Below are positions 15,837 through 30,729 of a DNA stretch of 64,000 bases, in pieces (the stretch's first letter is position 1; each line of letters begins with the position of its first letter). Position numbers and translations under genes: made by a program. The stretch spans positions 462,578-526,577 of the forward strand of contig NZ_JAMTCF010000005.1 in the NCBI RefSeq assembly GCF_024171695.1, read 5' to 3'. Origin of the DNA: Actinosynnema pretiosum (GTDB lineage: Bacteria > Actinomycetota > Actinomycetes > Mycobacteriales > Pseudonocardiaceae). The notes under the pieces were generated by a model. That model made no database searches, had not been told where the DNA came from, and saw only the letters and a program-made list of their open reading frames with translations.

Positions 15837-15957
15837 GGTCGTCCGCGCGAGCGCCGCGAGCCAGGGAGCGGCCCTCCCACGATCAGCGCTCCGCTCCCGC
15901 CGGGCCGCCGCGCCGCGCAGGGTTGGCGCGGTGACCGCAGCTTCGAGGAGCGATGAG

Positions 15958-16944
15958 ATGCAGAGCCGAACCACGAGCCGACCCGCCGCGTCCAGGCTGG
16001 GGCTGGGAGCGATGGCGATGTCCGGCGCGTACGGCGCGTCCGACCGGGAGGAGAGCCTGGCGACGGTGCGCGCCGCGCTGGACGCGGGGGTGACCCTGAT
16101 CGACACCGGCGACTTCTACGGGTCGGGGCACAACGAGCTGCTGCTGGCGGAGGCGCTGCGGGGGAGGGCGCGGGAGGAGTACGCGCTGAGCGTGAAGTTC
16201 GGGCAGCTGATCGGACCGGGGATGGAGTTCCTCGGCGCGGACGCGCGGCCGTCGTCCGTGAAGAACTACCTGGCGCACTCGCTCACCAGGCTGGGCGTCG
16301 ACCACGTGGACGTCTACCGGCCCGCGCGGCTGGACCCGGCCGTGCCGGTCGAGGACACGGTCGGGGCGGTCAAGGAGCTAATCGAGGCCGGGCACGTGCG
16401 GCGCCTTGGGCTGTCGGAGGTGGGTGCGGAGACGATCCGCCGGGCGCACGCGGTGCACCCGGTCGCCGACCTGCAGATCGAGTACTCGCTGATCTCCAGG
16501 GCGGTGGAGGCCGAGGTGCTGCCGGTGCTGCGCGAGCTGGGGATCGGGGTGACCGCGTACGGGGTGCTGGGGCGGGGGCTGATCTCCGGGCACTGGGACC
16601 CGTCGCGGGTGGCGGCGGGGGACCACCGGGCGCGCTCGCCCCGGTTCGGCGCGGGGAACGTGGAGCACAACCTGTCGCTGGTGGAGGCGCTGCGCGCCGT
16701 GGCGGGGGAGAAGGGGTGCACGGTGGCGCAGCTGGCGATCGCCTGGGTGGCGTCGCGGGGTGACGACGTCGTGCCGCTGGTGGGGGCGCGGACGCGGGAG
16801 CGGCTGGCGGAGGCGCTGCCCGCCGCCGAGCTGGAGCTGACCGAGGGGGACCTGGCGGCGATCGAGCGCGCGGTGCCCGCCGGTTCGGCGCGGGGCGACC
16901 GGTACCCGTCGGCGATGATGGCGTCGTTGGCGGTGGGGAATTAG
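15958..16944 (+). CDS. Aldo/keto reductase
   Basis: A 328-residue (beta/alpha)8 NADPH-dependent reductase. Catalytic Asp and Tyr lie in LIDTGDFYGSGHNE near residue 48, and the Lys in SVKFG near 81. The family His is replaced: VDVYRPARLDP stands where YLHRxDP is common. This substitution is shared by an actinobacterial subgroup, so activity may be altered but is not excluded. GAGGAG precedes the ATG at 15958; another ATG at 15953 is out of frame. It is divergent from the MmyB-like regulator, which probably controls it. Confidence 0.87.
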   Translation: MQSRTTSRPAASRLGLGAMAMSGAYGASDREESLATVRAALDAGVTLIDTGDFYGSGHNELLLAEALRGRAREEYALSVKFGQLIGPGMEFLGADARPSSVKNYLAHSLTRLGVDHVDVYRPARLDPAVPVEDTVGAVKELIEAGHVRRLGLSEVGAETIRRAHAVHPVADLQIEYSLISRAVEAEVLPVLRELGIGVTAYGVLGRGLISGHWDPSRVAAGDHRARSPRFGAGNVEHNLSLVEALRAVAGEKGCTVAQLAIAWVASRGDDVVPLVGARTRERLAEALPAAELELTEGDLAAIERAVPAGSARGDRYPSAMMASLAVGN

Positions 16945-17110
16945 CGGCTGGGCCGTTGGAGGATTCCACCGGGCTGGGAAGAAAACGGCATATGGGTGAA
17001 AAGGCCCGCTTCCCTCTTCATTGCGCCTGCCTTCGAGTGCGCCGGTGTGCGAGCCTTGACCGGCGCGAACAAGCTTTTCCGCGCGTGTGCGACCGCCTCC
17101 AGGGGGCGTA

Positions 17111-17140
17111 TCGCCAGTCGGCCACTCGGCCGACTGGCGA
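17111..17140. promoter_or_regulatory. 13-bp perfect hairpin in leader of small membrane peptide
   Basis: Arms 17111-17123 and 17128-17140 are perfectly complementary around the loop ACTC. The hairpin ends 10 bases before the GAGGAGG ribosome-binding site of the 28-residue peptide. It could be a terminator for the reductase transcript, an attenuator, or a protein-binding site; its position close to a start codon favours a leader role. Confidence 0.5.
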
Positions 17141-17162
17141 CGCGGGAAAAGAGGAGGTCGTA

Positions 17163-17249
17163 GTGGAGAAGCATACTGCCGAGACGATTCAGATCATGCT
17201 CATCGTGATCGTTCTGATCGTCGTTGTCGGATTCGCGAGAGTGGTCTGA
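17163..17249 (+). CDS. 28-residue single-pass membrane peptide
   Basis: GTG start with GAGGAGG six bases upstream. The product begins VEKHTAETIQ, followed by an almost pure Ile/Val/Leu stretch (MLIVIVLIVVVGF) and a short ARVV tail. It is a single transmembrane helix with its N-terminus probably cytoplasmic. The surrounding DNA is noticeably less GC-rich and has different codon use from neighbouring genes. A strong hairpin precedes it and a terminator-like hairpin follows 42 bases after the stop. It could be a small membrane regulator or a type I toxin-like peptide. The good ribosome site and framing hairpins support a real gene, though a frame this short can occur by chance. Confidence 0.5.
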   Translation: MEKHTAETIQIMLIVIVLIVVVGFARVV

Positions 17250-17290
17250 TGTAAAGAGGGCACCCCCCTGCCCGTTTCCGTCAGTCCCGG

Positions 17291-17328
17291 CCTCGGAGCA
17301 CGCCGCACGCCAGTGGCGTGTTCCGAGG
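17291..17328 (+). terminator. Hairpin terminator after small membrane peptide
   Basis: A 14-bp stem (17291-17304 with 17315-17328, one G-U) and a ten-base loop. The interval 17250-17573 holds nothing else recognisable beyond the solute-binding-protein ribosome site. Confidence 0.55.
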
Positions 17329-17573
17329 CGCGATCGCCCGCCACCACGACCGGCCGAGCGCGCCCCTCTACCGGATGACCTCCAACGGGTGGTTTCCCCG
17401 CCACCGCCGCCGCGCCCCCACCACCCCGCCGCACCGCGCGCACCAGGCACAACGCCCGCCCGCGCCCGTCCCACCCGCCCCGCGCAACCCCCGTCCACCA
17501 CGCGGACGACCTCGACACAAGATCGCCCCCAACCCCATGATTCCCCGCAGTTCCGAGCCGGGGAGGTGGTGTC

Positions 17574-18845
17574 ATGGGCACCGGGGGACTGGACCGACGC
17601 TCGTTCCTCGCGGCAGCCGGGCTGCTCGGCCTCGGCCTCGGCGGCGGCCCCGCGCTGACCGCCTGCGGGTCCAACACCGGCCGGGACGGGTCCGCGCCCG
17701 GCACGCTCAGCCACTGGTACCACGCCTACGGCGAGGACGGGGTGCAGGACGCCGTCCGCCGGTACGCCGCCGGTTACCCCGACGCCCGCGTCGAGGTGCA
17801 GTGGAACCCCGGCGACTACGACTCCAAGATCGTCACCGCGCTCCAGGGCGGCCGGACCCCCGACGTGTTCGAGGCCCAGGTCAAGGTCGACTGGGTCAGG
17901 CAGCAGCAGGTCGCCCCGCTCGACGACCTCCTCGGCGACCAGCGACCCGACTTCGTCAAGGCCCTCCTGGACGCGCAGACCGTCGACGGCCGCCTCTACG
18001 GCATCCCCCAGGCCATCGACACCCAGGTCCTCTTCTACCGCCCCAGCCTCCTGCGCGAGGCGGGCGCGACCCCGCCCACTACCGTGGACGAGCTGGTCGA
18101 CGCCACCCGCCGCCTGTCCGGCAACACCGCGCGCGGCCTGTTCGCGGGCAACGACGGCGGCGTCGCCGTGCTCACCGCGCCGCTGCTGTGGTCCGCGGGC
18201 CTCGACCTGCTCAGCGCGGACGGCAGGTCCCCCGGCTTCGACGACCCCCGCGCCGCCACCGCCATCGGCAAGCTCCGCGAGCTGCACGCCACCGACGGCC
18301 TCCTGCTCGGGGCCCCCACCGACTGGGCCGACCCCGGCGCGTTCACCGAGGGCCTGACCGCCATGCAGTGGACCGGCCTGTGGAACCTGCCGAAGATCGT
18401 CGAGGCGCACGGCGACGACGTGGGCGTGCTGCCCTTCCCCCGGCTGGACGCGGACGGCGCCGAGTCCGTGCCCGTCGGCGCCTACAGCGCGATGGTCAAC
18501 GCCCGCGCCGCCGACGTCGACCGCGCCAAGGACTACGTGCGCTGGCTGTGGGTCGAGCGGACCGACCACCAGGCCGAGTTCGCCACCGCCTTCGGCGCCC
18601 ACCTGCCCGCCCGCGCCAGCCTGGAGGACGCCGCCGACCGGCTCGCGGGCGGCCTCGGCGGGCAGGTCGCCCAGCTCGTCGCCGACCTCGGCCGCGTCGC
18701 CAGCCCGGCCCGCTGGACCGCCGCCGCGAACACCGCCCTGTCCGACGCCGTCTCCCGCGTCGCCCGCGCGGGCGCCGACCCCGCCGAGGAGCTGCGCGCC
18801 GCCGTCGCCACCGCCCGCGACGAGCTCACCAGGCTGGACCGGTGA
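17574..18845 (+). CDS. Sugar ABC transporter, substrate-binding lipoprotein
   Basis: A 423-residue extracellular solute-binding protein family 1 member. The N-terminus has twin arginines (DRRSFLAAAG) followed by a hydrophobic core and lipobox LTAC near residue 31, implying Tat export and lipid anchoring. The body has the usual SBP pattern, including GIPQAIDTQVLFYRPSLL and the C-terminal YVRWLW segment. Its stop overlaps the GTG of the first permease, and the three genes form a typical CUT1 importer lacking its own ATPase. In actinomycetes a shared MsiK-type ATPase usually serves such importers. The sugar is unknown; adjacent biomass enzymes suggest an oligosaccharide. Confidence 0.88.
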   Translation: MGTGGLDRRSFLAAAGLLGLGLGGGPALTACGSNTGRDGSAPGTLSHWYHAYGEDGVQDAVRRYAAGYPDARVEVQWNPGDYDSKIVTALQGGRTPDVFEAQVKVDWVRQQQVAPLDDLLGDQRPDFVKALLDAQTVDGRLYGIPQAIDTQVLFYRPSLLREAGATPPTTVDELVDATRRLSGNTARGLFAGNDGGVAVLTAPLLWSAGLDLLSADGRSPGFDDPRAATAIGKLRELHATDGLLLGAPTDWADPGAFTEGLTAMQWTGLWNLPKIVEAHGDDVGVLPFPRLDADGAESVPVGAYSAMVNARAADVDRAKDYVRWLWVERTDHQAEFATAFGAHLPARASLEDAADRLAGGLGGQVAQLVADLGRVASPARWTAAANTALSDAVSRVARAGADPAEELRAAVATARDELTRLDR

Positions 18846-19747
18846 CCCGCAGCCGCCCGCCGGCGTTCTGGCTGTTCGTCGGCCCGTTCGCGGCCGGGCT
18901 GCTGCTGTTCACCGGCGTCCCGATCGCCTGGAGCGCCTACCTCAGCCTGTTCGACGCCAGGGGCACCGTCACCCCGACCCGCTTCACCGGCCTGGACAAC
19001 TACACCGCGATCCTCACCGACCGGGCGTTCCTGGACAGCGTCGGCACGTTCACCACCTTCGCCGCCCTCGTCGTCCCCGCCACCACGGTCCTCGCGCTCG
19101 GCCTCGCCCTGCTGCTCAACGGCATCACCGTCGCCCGCGCGTTCTTCCGCTCGGTGTTCTTCCTGCCGTTCGCCTGCTCCTACGTGGTCGCCGCGCTGCT
19201 GTGGCGCTCCGCCCTGTTCCCCGGCACCGCCGACGGCGCGGCCAACACCGCGCTGGGCTGGTTCGGCGTCGACCCGCTCGCCTGGACCGGCACGGTCGAC
19301 CCGCCGCTGTACTGGGTCGTGCTGGTCAGCGCCCGGCTGTGGCTGCAACTGGGCTTCTACGCGATCCTGCTCGTCGCCGCCCTCCAGCGCGTCCCCCAGC
19401 ACCTCTACGAGGCGGCCTGGGTGGACGGCGCGTCCCCGCGCTGGCAGACCTTCCGGCACGTCACCCTGCCCGGCCTGCGCAGCGCGCTCGTGGCCGTGCT
19501 CACCCTGAACCTGATCAACGCCTACCAGGCGTTCGACGAGTTCTACAACATCCTCGGCGACTCGCGCGGCTACCCGCCGTTCGCCCGCCCGCCGCTGGTG
19601 TACCTGTACTACACCTCGCTCGGCTCCGGCGGGCAGGACCTCGGGCGGGGCAGCGCGGGCGCGGTCGTGCTCGCGCTGGTGATCGCCCTGGTGACGCTGC
19701 TGTCCGGGCGCGCGCTGCGGGGCGTCCGGCGGGAGCCGGGCCGGTGA
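18842..19747 (+). CDS. Sugar ABC transporter permease (MalF-type)
   Basis: A 301-residue inner-membrane permease with about six transmembrane helices. The EAA motif for ATPase docking is visible as YEAAWVDGASPRWQTFRHV near residue 202. The GTG start overlaps the stop of the binding protein and its own stop overlaps the second permease's GTG, so all three are translationally coupled. It pairs with the downstream MalG-type permease. Confidence 0.9.
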   Translation: MTRSRPPAFWLFVGPFAAGLLLFTGVPIAWSAYLSLFDARGTVTPTRFTGLDNYTAILTDRAFLDSVGTFTTFAALVVPATTVLALGLALLLNGITVARAFFRSVFFLPFACSYVVAALLWRSALFPGTADGAANTALGWFGVDPLAWTGTVDPPLYWVVLVSARLWLQLGFYAILLVAALQRVPQHLYEAAWVDGASPRWQTFRHVTLPGLRSALVAVLTLNLINAYQAFDEFYNILGDSRGYPPFARPPLVYLYYTSLGSGGQDLGRGSAGAVVLALVIALVTLLSGRALRGVRREPGR

Positions 19748-20550
19748 GGCCGGTCGGGCACCGCCGCACCACCTCGGGCCTGGTCGGCGCGCTCGCCCGC
19801 TGGACCGTCCTGCTGCTCTCCTCGGCGCTGTTCCTGCTCCCGTTCGCCCTGCTGCTGCGCGACGGCGTCGGCACCGGGTGGGCCACCGTCCGGCAGGTCT
19901 TCACCACCACCGACGTCCCGTTCGCCCGCAGCCTGCTCAACTCCACCGCCGTCGCCGTGCTCCAGACGGCGGGCCAGGTGCTGCTCTGCGCGCCCGCCGG
20001 GTACGGGCTGGCCCGCGTCCCCCACCGGCACGCGAACCGGGTGCTCGCCGCGATCGTCGCCACCCTGATGGTCCCCGCCGCCGTCACGTTCCTGCCGACC
20101 TTCGTGGTCGTCTCCAGCCTCGGCTGGGTCTCCGACCTGCGCGGGCTGGTCGTGCCCGGCCTGTTCAGCGCCCTCAACGCCTTCCTGTTCCGGCAGTGCT
20201 TCCTGGACTTCCCGGCCGAGCTGGAGGAGGCGGGCACGCTCGACGGCCTGTCCCGCTGGGGCGTGTTCCGCCGCATCGTGGTCCCGAACCGGCTGGGCTT
20301 CCTCGCCGCCATCGCCGTGATCGACTTCATCGGCGCGTGGAACCAGTTCCTGTGGCCGCTGGTGATCGCCCAGGACTCCTCGTCGTGGACCGTCCAGGTG
20401 GCGCTGTCCGCCCTGCTCACCGCGCAGAACCCCAGGACGACCCTGCTGCTCGCCGCCGCCGCCGTGTCGATCCTGCCGGTCGTGCTGGTGTTCGCGCTCC
20501 TGCAGCGCCACCTGGTCAGGGGCGTCACCGAGACCGGCCTCAACGGCTGA
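19744..20550 (+). CDS. Sugar ABC transporter permease (MalG-type)
   Basis: A 268-residue permease with about six membrane helices and the EAA loop ELEEAGTLDGLSRWGVFRRI near residue 160. It completes the importer with the two preceding genes. No ATP-binding gene follows, and the next 380 bases are non-coding, so the operon ends here. Confidence 0.9.
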   Translation: MRPVGHRRTTSGLVGALARWTVLLLSSALFLLPFALLLRDGVGTGWATVRQVFTTTDVPFARSLLNSTAVAVLQTAGQVLLCAPAGYGLARVPHRHANRVLAAIVATLMVPAAVTFLPTFVVVSSLGWVSDLRGLVVPGLFSALNAFLFRQCFLDFPAELEEAGTLDGLSRWGVFRRIVVPNRLGFLAAIAVIDFIGAWNQFLWPLVIAQDSSSWTVQVALSALLTAQNPRTTLLLAAAAVSILPVVLVFALLQRHLVRGVTETGLNG

Positions 20551-20932
20551 GGGGTCCCTCCTAGCTGCCGGGCGCGGCTGCGCACCCCCGTAGCGCGGTC
20601 ACCCCGACGGCACCCCTACCACCGTGCAAAACCGACAACCCGCGCCACGGGTTCGGTAAAACCCAGGTAGCTCTGGGTGATCCCCTGGCGATCTTTCCCC
20701 TACGCCGCAACCGGCGGTTCTCCCCTCCGGAGGAACTTGTGTGGCCGTTGATCCGTGTGGTAACCGCTCAGCGGCCTTTGTCGACACCCTACAAACCGGC
20801 CGCCCCGCCACACCCCATCACGAACATGGTGCGCGGGTGGCCGAGCCGTCAGGGTTATGAATCAGGCTGCGGGCGGCGCTCCGGTACGCGGACGCCGCCT
20901 TTCGCGCGTGGGTAATCGGGAGGCTCAGCAAG
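20551..20932. other. 382-bp non-coding leader of the giant carboxylase gene
   Basis: No open frame with coding character is seen. The stretch is less GC-rich than its surroundings and contains several short inverted repeats, for example GGGTT/AACCC near 20650, CCCAG/CTGGG near 20664 and CCGC/GCGG near 20704. It ends with GGGAGG ten bases before the GTG at 20933. It is a candidate structured 5' leader or regulatory region, with no named riboswitch class recognised. Confidence 0.4.
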
Positions 20933-26416
<5,484 letters not shown>

Positions 26417-26427
26417 GCTGATCCAGG

Positions 26428-26465
26428 ACGGCGCGGGCCACGACGTGAGTCGTGGCCCGCGCCGT
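26428..26465 (+). terminator. Strong terminator after the carboxylase
   Basis: A perfect 17-bp inverted repeat (26428-26444 with 26449-26465) around a four-base loop GTGA, 11 bases after the carboxylase stop. It may also serve the convergent xylanase gene. Confidence 0.8.
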
Positions 26466-26529
26466 TCCGCTTCCGGCGGGGAGGAGCGCTCCCGTGCCCT
26501 GCCGCCGTCGCGGATCCGGTGGCGCCGGG

Positions 26530-27231
26530 TCAGGAGACGGTGATGTTCGAGCTGCCGCTGCTCTGGTAGCCCTCGGTCGCCATGATCATGTAGTAGCGGA
26601 AGTCGCCCAGCCGCAACCCGTACCGGCTCCAGGCGTCGAAGTGGTTGCCGGTGGTGATGGACCCGCCGACCCGCTTGGACTGCCGGGTGCTCCAGAACTG
26701 CGGGAACGTCTTGTTGTTGCCCTCCACCGAAGGCGCGTTGTAGCGCATCGTCTGGTAGACGTCGTACGTGCCGCCGTCGCTGCCGACGGTGCCCTTGAAC
26801 GTGCCGGTGGGGCGGTAGTTCCCCCAGCTCTCCACGATGTAGTACTCGACCAGCGGGTTGGACGTCCAGCCGTACAGGCACAGGTAGCCGTTGCCCGAGG
26901 GGCTGAAGCCGCCCGAGTAGTTCACCGTGCGGCGGCTGCCGTTGCTCCAGCCCTTGCCCACCACGAAGTTCCCGGTGTTGCGCCACGACGTGCTGTAGTT
27001 CCCGCCGCCGCCGAGCGTCATCGAGATCGTGTTCTGCGAGTCGGTCCAGAACGAGAAGTAGTACCCGTTGTGGGTCCCGGTCTGGTTGGTGGTGATCGTC
27101 TGGGCGTGGGCGGTGCCGGGGAGCACCAGCCCGGAGGCCGCCCCCAGCACGGTCGCGCCCGCCCCGCCCAGGAACAGCCTGCGGCCGATCCGGTGGTCGC
27201 CGCCCGCCGCTGCGCCGGCTGCTTCTGCCAT
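26530..27231 (-). CDS. Secreted endo-1,4-beta-xylanase, GH11
   Basis: A 233-residue single-domain family 11 xylanase. It hydrolyses internal beta-1,4 bonds of xylan outside the cell. The signal peptide has twin arginines ([12 protein letters not shown]) and ends AHA near residue 43, implying Tat export. The catalytic nucleophile is in EYYIVESWG and the acid/base in [10 protein letters not shown], both intact. There is no carbohydrate-binding module, so it is the minimal form. A perfect TTGACA and a 15-bp inverted repeat lie upstream, suggesting regulation by xylan-derived sugars. Confidence 0.93.
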   Translation of the reverse strand: MAEAAGAAAGGDHRIGRRLFLGGAGATVLGAASGLVLPGTAHAQTITTNQTGTHNGYYFSFWTDSQNTISMTLGGGGNYSTSWRNTGNFVVGKGWSNGSRRTVNYSGGFSPSGNGYLCLYGWTSNPLVEYYIVESWGNYRPTGTFKGTVGSDGGTYDVYQTMRYNAPSVEGNNKTFPQFWSTRQSKRVGGSITTGNHFDAWSRYGLRLGDFRYYMIMATEGYQSSGSSNITVS

Positions 27232-27304
27232 GTCCGCCTTCTCCTCCTCGTCGAGGTCCGGCGCGGGCCTCGGGCGGCGGCGCCCGGCCGGAACGCGTGG
27301 CACC

Positions 27305-27333
27305 AGTGTTTTGCGCGCCCGGTCCGGTGTCAA
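27305..27333 (-). promoter_or_regulatory. Xylanase promoter
   Basis: On the minus strand, TTGACA (27333-27328), a 17-base spacer and AACACT (27310-27305) form a good -35/-10 pair, leaving a leader of about 70 bases before the ATG at 27231. Confidence 0.5.
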
Positions 27334-27339
27334 CGCTTT

Positions 27340-27380
27340 GCGAAACTGTTGCGCGGCAACGGGGTGCGCAACAGTTTCGC
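27340..27380. promoter_or_regulatory. 15-bp perfect inverted repeat upstream of xylanase promoter
   Basis: GCGAAACTGTTGCGC at 27340-27354 and its exact complement at 27366-27380, separated by 11 bases. It abuts the xylanase -35 and begins 21 bases from the recQ stop. The GCGAAA...TTTCGC ends resemble the CGAAA/TTTCG boxes described upstream of streptomycete xylanase genes. It could instead act as the recQ terminator. Confidence 0.6.
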
Positions 27381-27401
27381 GGCGGCGGCGAGTTCCGGCG
27401 G

Positions 27402-29057
27402 TCAGGCGGCGGGCGGCACCCGGTCCAGCAGCGAGTTGGCCTTGACCACCTGGAGCGAGAGCGTCTTGTAGCCGACCTCGTGGAACAGCACGGTGATCTG
27501 CTCGCCCTCGGTGCGCACCACGGTGCCCTCGCCCCACTTCGGGTGCGTCACCCTGCTCTCCGGCGGGAACTCGTCGTCCTCGGCGACCGGGGTCTGCGTG
27601 TCCACGCCGCCGTCGCAGGTGTCGCAGTTGCCGCAGGCGAAGCCGAGCACCTGCCCGAAGTAGCCCAGCAGGTTCTGCCTGCGGCAGCCCCTGGTCTCGG
27701 CGTAGGCGCGCAGCACCTCCACCCGCGACAGCTCCAGCCTGCGCAGCCGCGCGGCCTCCTCCACCGCCTCCTCGGCGGCCTCCTTCGGCAGCTTCTCGGC
27801 GGTGAGGCCGTCCTCGTCCACGCTCAGCGCGCCGACCGCCGTGAGCAGCGCGACGTGCGCGGCGATCTTGCGGCGGGACATCTCCAGCGCGTCGGCGGCC
27901 TCCTCGGCGGTCACGCCCGGCTTGCCGTGCACGTGCGCCATCAGCGTGGCCAGCTCCGCGCGGTCCGGGCGGCGGGCCTTGAAGAACCGCTGCAACCCCA
28001 GGTCCTTGGGGCTGAAGAACAGCACCGCGTGCGCGGGCTCGCCGTCCCGACCGGCCCGGCCGATCTCCTGGTAGTAGGCGTCCAGCGAGCCGGGCGCGGC
28101 GGCGTGCGCGACGAACCGCACGTCCCGCTTGTCGATGCCCATGCCGAACGCGGAGGTCGCCACCACCACGTCCACCTCGCCCGCCATGAACGCGTCCTGC
28201 ACCCGCACCCGCTCGGAGGCGCGCATCCCGGCGTGGAACGGCTCGCCGCCCAGCGCCTCCGCGTAGGCCTCGGCGTCCTTGCGGGTGGCCACGTAGACCA
28301 GGCCGGGGCCCTGCGCCTCGCGGACCCACGACAGCAGCGCGCGGCGCCGGTCGTCGTCGTCCGCGAACTCGCGCACCTCCAGCTTCAGGTTGGGCCGGTC
28401 GAAGCCGCTCACCAGCACCACCGGGTCGCGCATCCCCAGCTGCGCCACCACGTCGTCGCGCACCGCCGAGCCCGCCGTCGCGGTCAGCGCCAGCACCGGC
28501 GGCCTGCCGAGCGACTCCACGACCTGGCCCAGGCGCAGGTAGTCGGGGCGGAAGTCGTGGCCCCACGCGGAAACGCAGTGCGCCTCGTCCACGACGAACA
28601 GCGCGGGCCTGCCGAGCTTCTCGACCACCTCGGGCTTGGCCAGCTGCTCGGGCGACAGGAACAGGTAGCGGGCCTGCCCGCGCTCGACCGCCTCCCACGC
28701 ATCGCGGTTGTCCGCTTCGGACTGGGCGGCGTTGACCGCGTACGCCGGGGGAGCGCCGACCTCGCGCAGCCGGGCGACCTGGTCGCGCTGGAGCGCCACC
28801 AGCGGGGAGACCACCACGATCAGCCCGTCGAGCAGCAGGCCGGGCACCTGGTAGGCGCCGGACTTGCCCTGGCCGGTGGGCATGACGACGAACACGTCGC
28901 GCCCGCGCAGCACCTCGCGGATGGCGGTGACCTGCTCGTCCCGCAGCCGGTCCCAGCCGAAAGCGCGCTTGGCGGTCCGGTTGACCTCGCGCCGCTCCCC
29001 ACCCTTGACCATGCGGGTGAACCTGCGCCTCCACCCCTGAAACCGTGTGCTGCTCAT
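27402..29057 (-). CDS. recQ: RecQ-family ATP-dependent DNA helicase
   Basis: A 551-residue superfamily 2 helicase. Motif I MPTGQGKS near residue 60, the DEAH box [19 protein letters not shown] near 150, motif III ALTATA, and motif [12 protein letters not shown] near 330 are all clear. The zinc-binding region is reduced to CGNCDTC after a Cys-containing [13 protein letters not shown] helix. A C-terminal 60-residue region (about 490-551) with [10 protein letters not shown] is an SH3-like tail seen in actinobacterial RecQ proteins; no HRDC domain is seen. The start is taken at 29057; Met near residue 16 is an alternative. It unwinds DNA in repair and recombination. Confidence 0.9.
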   Translation of the reverse strand: MSSTRFQGWRRRFTRMVKGGERREVNRTAKRAFGWDRLRDEQVTAIREVLRGRDVFVVMPTGQGKSGAYQVPGLLLDGLIVVVSPLVALQRDQVARLREVGAPPAYAVNAAQSEADNRDAWEAVERGQARYLFLSPEQLAKPEVVEKLGRPALFVVDEAHCVSAWGHDFRPDYLRLGQVVESLGRPPVLALTATAGSAVRDDVVAQLGMRDPVVLVSGFDRPNLKLEVREFADDDDRRRALLSWVREAQGPGLVYVATRKDAEAYAEALGGEPFHAGMRASERVRVQDAFMAGEVDVVVATSAFGMGIDKRDVRFVAHAAAPGSLDAYYQEIGRAGRDGEPAHAVLFFSPKDLGLQRFFKARRPDRAELATLMAHVHGKPGVTAEEAADALEMSRRKIAAHVALLTAVGALSVDEDGLTAEKLPKEAAEEAVEEAARLRRLELSRVEVLRAYAETRGCRRQNLLGYFGQVLGFACGNCDTCDGGVDTQTPVAEDDEFPPESRVTHPKWGEGTVVRTEGEQITVLFHEVGYKTLSLQVVKANSLLDRVPPAA

Positions 29058-29217
29058 GCGGCCCACTTTCCCAGCACGAGGGGGTGGGAAACCGCGTTCC
29101 GGGTCACAAGGTGGTGGAGCGGCGGGCGCGCGCCGGTCCGGCTCGGCGGTTTCTTGTTGCGCGCCAAGGGAAAGCGCTGGCTCCGGGCAGGTGTCCCCGG
29201 TGGTGGGCCTGGAAAAC

Positions 29218-30423
29218 TTAGGGGTCGAGCAGCACGGGCAGCGAACGCCAGCCGGTGACCGTCTGGGAGCGCCTGCGCACCAGGTCGTCCGGGCTGCCCG
29301 AGCGGCGGAAGTCCGGGAACCGGTCCAGCAGCCCGCGCAGCGCCACCTCGGCCTCCAACCTGGCAAGCGGCGCGCCGACGCAGAAGTGGACGCCGTGGCC
29401 GAACGCCAGGTTGCCGCTGTCGGCCCGGTCGGCCAGGAACTCGTCCGGGTCGGGGAAGCGGGCCGCGTCCCGGTTGGCGGAGGGCAGGCTCACCAGCACG
29501 ATCTCGTTCGCCGGGATGACCGTGCCGCCGACCTCCACGTCCTGCGTGGTGAACCGGGCCGTGGTCATCGCGACCGGGCTGGTCAGCCGCAGCAGCTCGT
29601 CCACCGCCCCGCGGGTCAGGTCGGGGCGCTCCACGAGCAGCCTGCGCACGGGTTCCTCGCGCAGCAGCAGGTCCGCGCTGGAGCTGATCAGCCCCACGGT
29701 GGTCTCGTGCCCGGCCACCACCAGCACCAGGCAGGTGCCGAGCAGTTCCGCCTCGGTGAGCCGGTCCCCGTCGTCGGCGGCGCGGGTGAGCGCGGACAGC
29801 AGGTCGTCGCCGGGGGAGGAGCGCCGGTCCGCGATCAGCCCGCGCAGGTAGGCGGGCATCTCCTCGGACGCCCGCAGCGCGTCCGCCTGGCCGAACTCGC
29901 CCATCAGCTCCTGCGACCAGCGGCGCATCGACGGCCGGGCGTCCTCGGGCACGCCCAGCAGCTCGCAGATGACCGTCATCGGCAGCGGCAGCGCGAACCG
30001 CTCGACCAGGTCCACCTCGGTCGTGGTGGGCAGCGCGTCCAGCAGCTCGGCGGTGAGCTGCTCGACCCTGGGGCGCAGCCGCTCCACGCGCCGGGCGGTG
30101 AAGTCCTTGGCCAGCAGGCGGCGCAGCCGGGTGTGGTCGGGCGGGTCCATGACCAGCAGGTTGTCCCGGAACAGCGCGGACAGCCTGGGGTCGCGCCCGG
30201 CCTCGACCAGCTTGCCGCTCATGATCTCGCCCAGCCGCCGGAAGTCCTTGGCCACCCGCTCGTCCCCGAGGACGGCGCGGGCGCACGCGTGGTCAACGAC
30301 GACCCACACCGGCAACCCGTTCGGCAGCGCGGAGCGGTGCACGGGCCCCTGCTCGCGCAGGGCGCGCAGGGTGGGGTGGGGGTCGTGGAGGTACGCGGGG
30401 CTGAACAGCGGCGGCGCGGTCAC
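29218..30423 (-). CDS. Cytochrome P450
   Basis: A P450 of about 401 residues. The I-helix AGHETT, K-helix DELLRL (ExxR) and heme-ligand loop FGHGVHFCVGAPLAR are intact. It belongs to the soluble bacterial class I type (CYP105/107-like) that needs separate ferredoxin and reductase, none of which is nearby. The start is uncertain: GTG 30423 matches the usual N-terminus but has a Shine-Dalgarno-like GGGGAG immediately adjacent, while an in-frame GTG at 30495 would add 24 residues. Substrate unknown. Confidence 0.9.
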   Translation of the reverse strand: MTAPPLFSPAYLHDPHPTLRALREQGPVHRSALPNGLPVWVVVDHACARAVLGDERVAKDFRRLGEIMSGKLVEAGRDPRLSALFRDNLLVMDPPDHTRLRRLLAKDFTARRVERLRPRVEQLTAELLDALPTTTEVDLVERFALPLPMTVICELLGVPEDARPSMRRWSQELMGEFGQADALRASEEMPAYLRGLIADRRSSPGDDLLSALTRAADDGDRLTEAELLGTCLVLVVAGHETTVGLISSSADLLLREEPVRRLLVERPDLTRGAVDELLRLTSPVAMTTARFTTQDVEVGGTVIPANEIVLVSLPSANRDAARFPDPDEFLADRADSGNLAFGHGVHFCVGAPLARLEAEVALRGLLDRFPDFRRSGSPDDLVRRRSQTVTGWRSLPVLLDP

Positions 30424-30524
30424 CTCCCCGATGGTGGCCCAGCGCGGCGGGCGTGTCAGCGGTTTCCCGGCGCATTGCGCCGATCGGGCCCCCACGCGCG
30501 TCGGCGCGCTCAGCCCAGGCGCGC

Positions 30525-30615
30525 CCGGTTCCCACCGCTGCTTGTCCCGGCGCGCCCGATCCGCACCGCGTCCGGTTCCCGCCGCTGCCTGTCCCGGCGC
30601 GCCCGGTCCACACCG
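30525..30615. repeat. Two direct repeats of about 44 bp
   Basis: Copies at about 30525-30568 and 30572-30615, period 47, with a few substitutions. They lie between the P450 and methyltransferase genes, in sequence with no other recognisable feature. Confidence 0.5.
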
Positions 30616-30729
30616 CCGCCCGCACCACCACCCCCGGTCCCTACCGCACGGCCCGCGTCGCCACCTGCCCCGTCACGCCCCCGCGCAACCCTCGCCCCGC
30701 ATCTCACCCCGCCCCGCCCCACCCCGCCC

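Noticed and set aside
30496..30729. Repeats near the P450 gene considered as a CRISPR array
   Set aside because: Only two imperfect copies with a three-base spacer; no cas genes.
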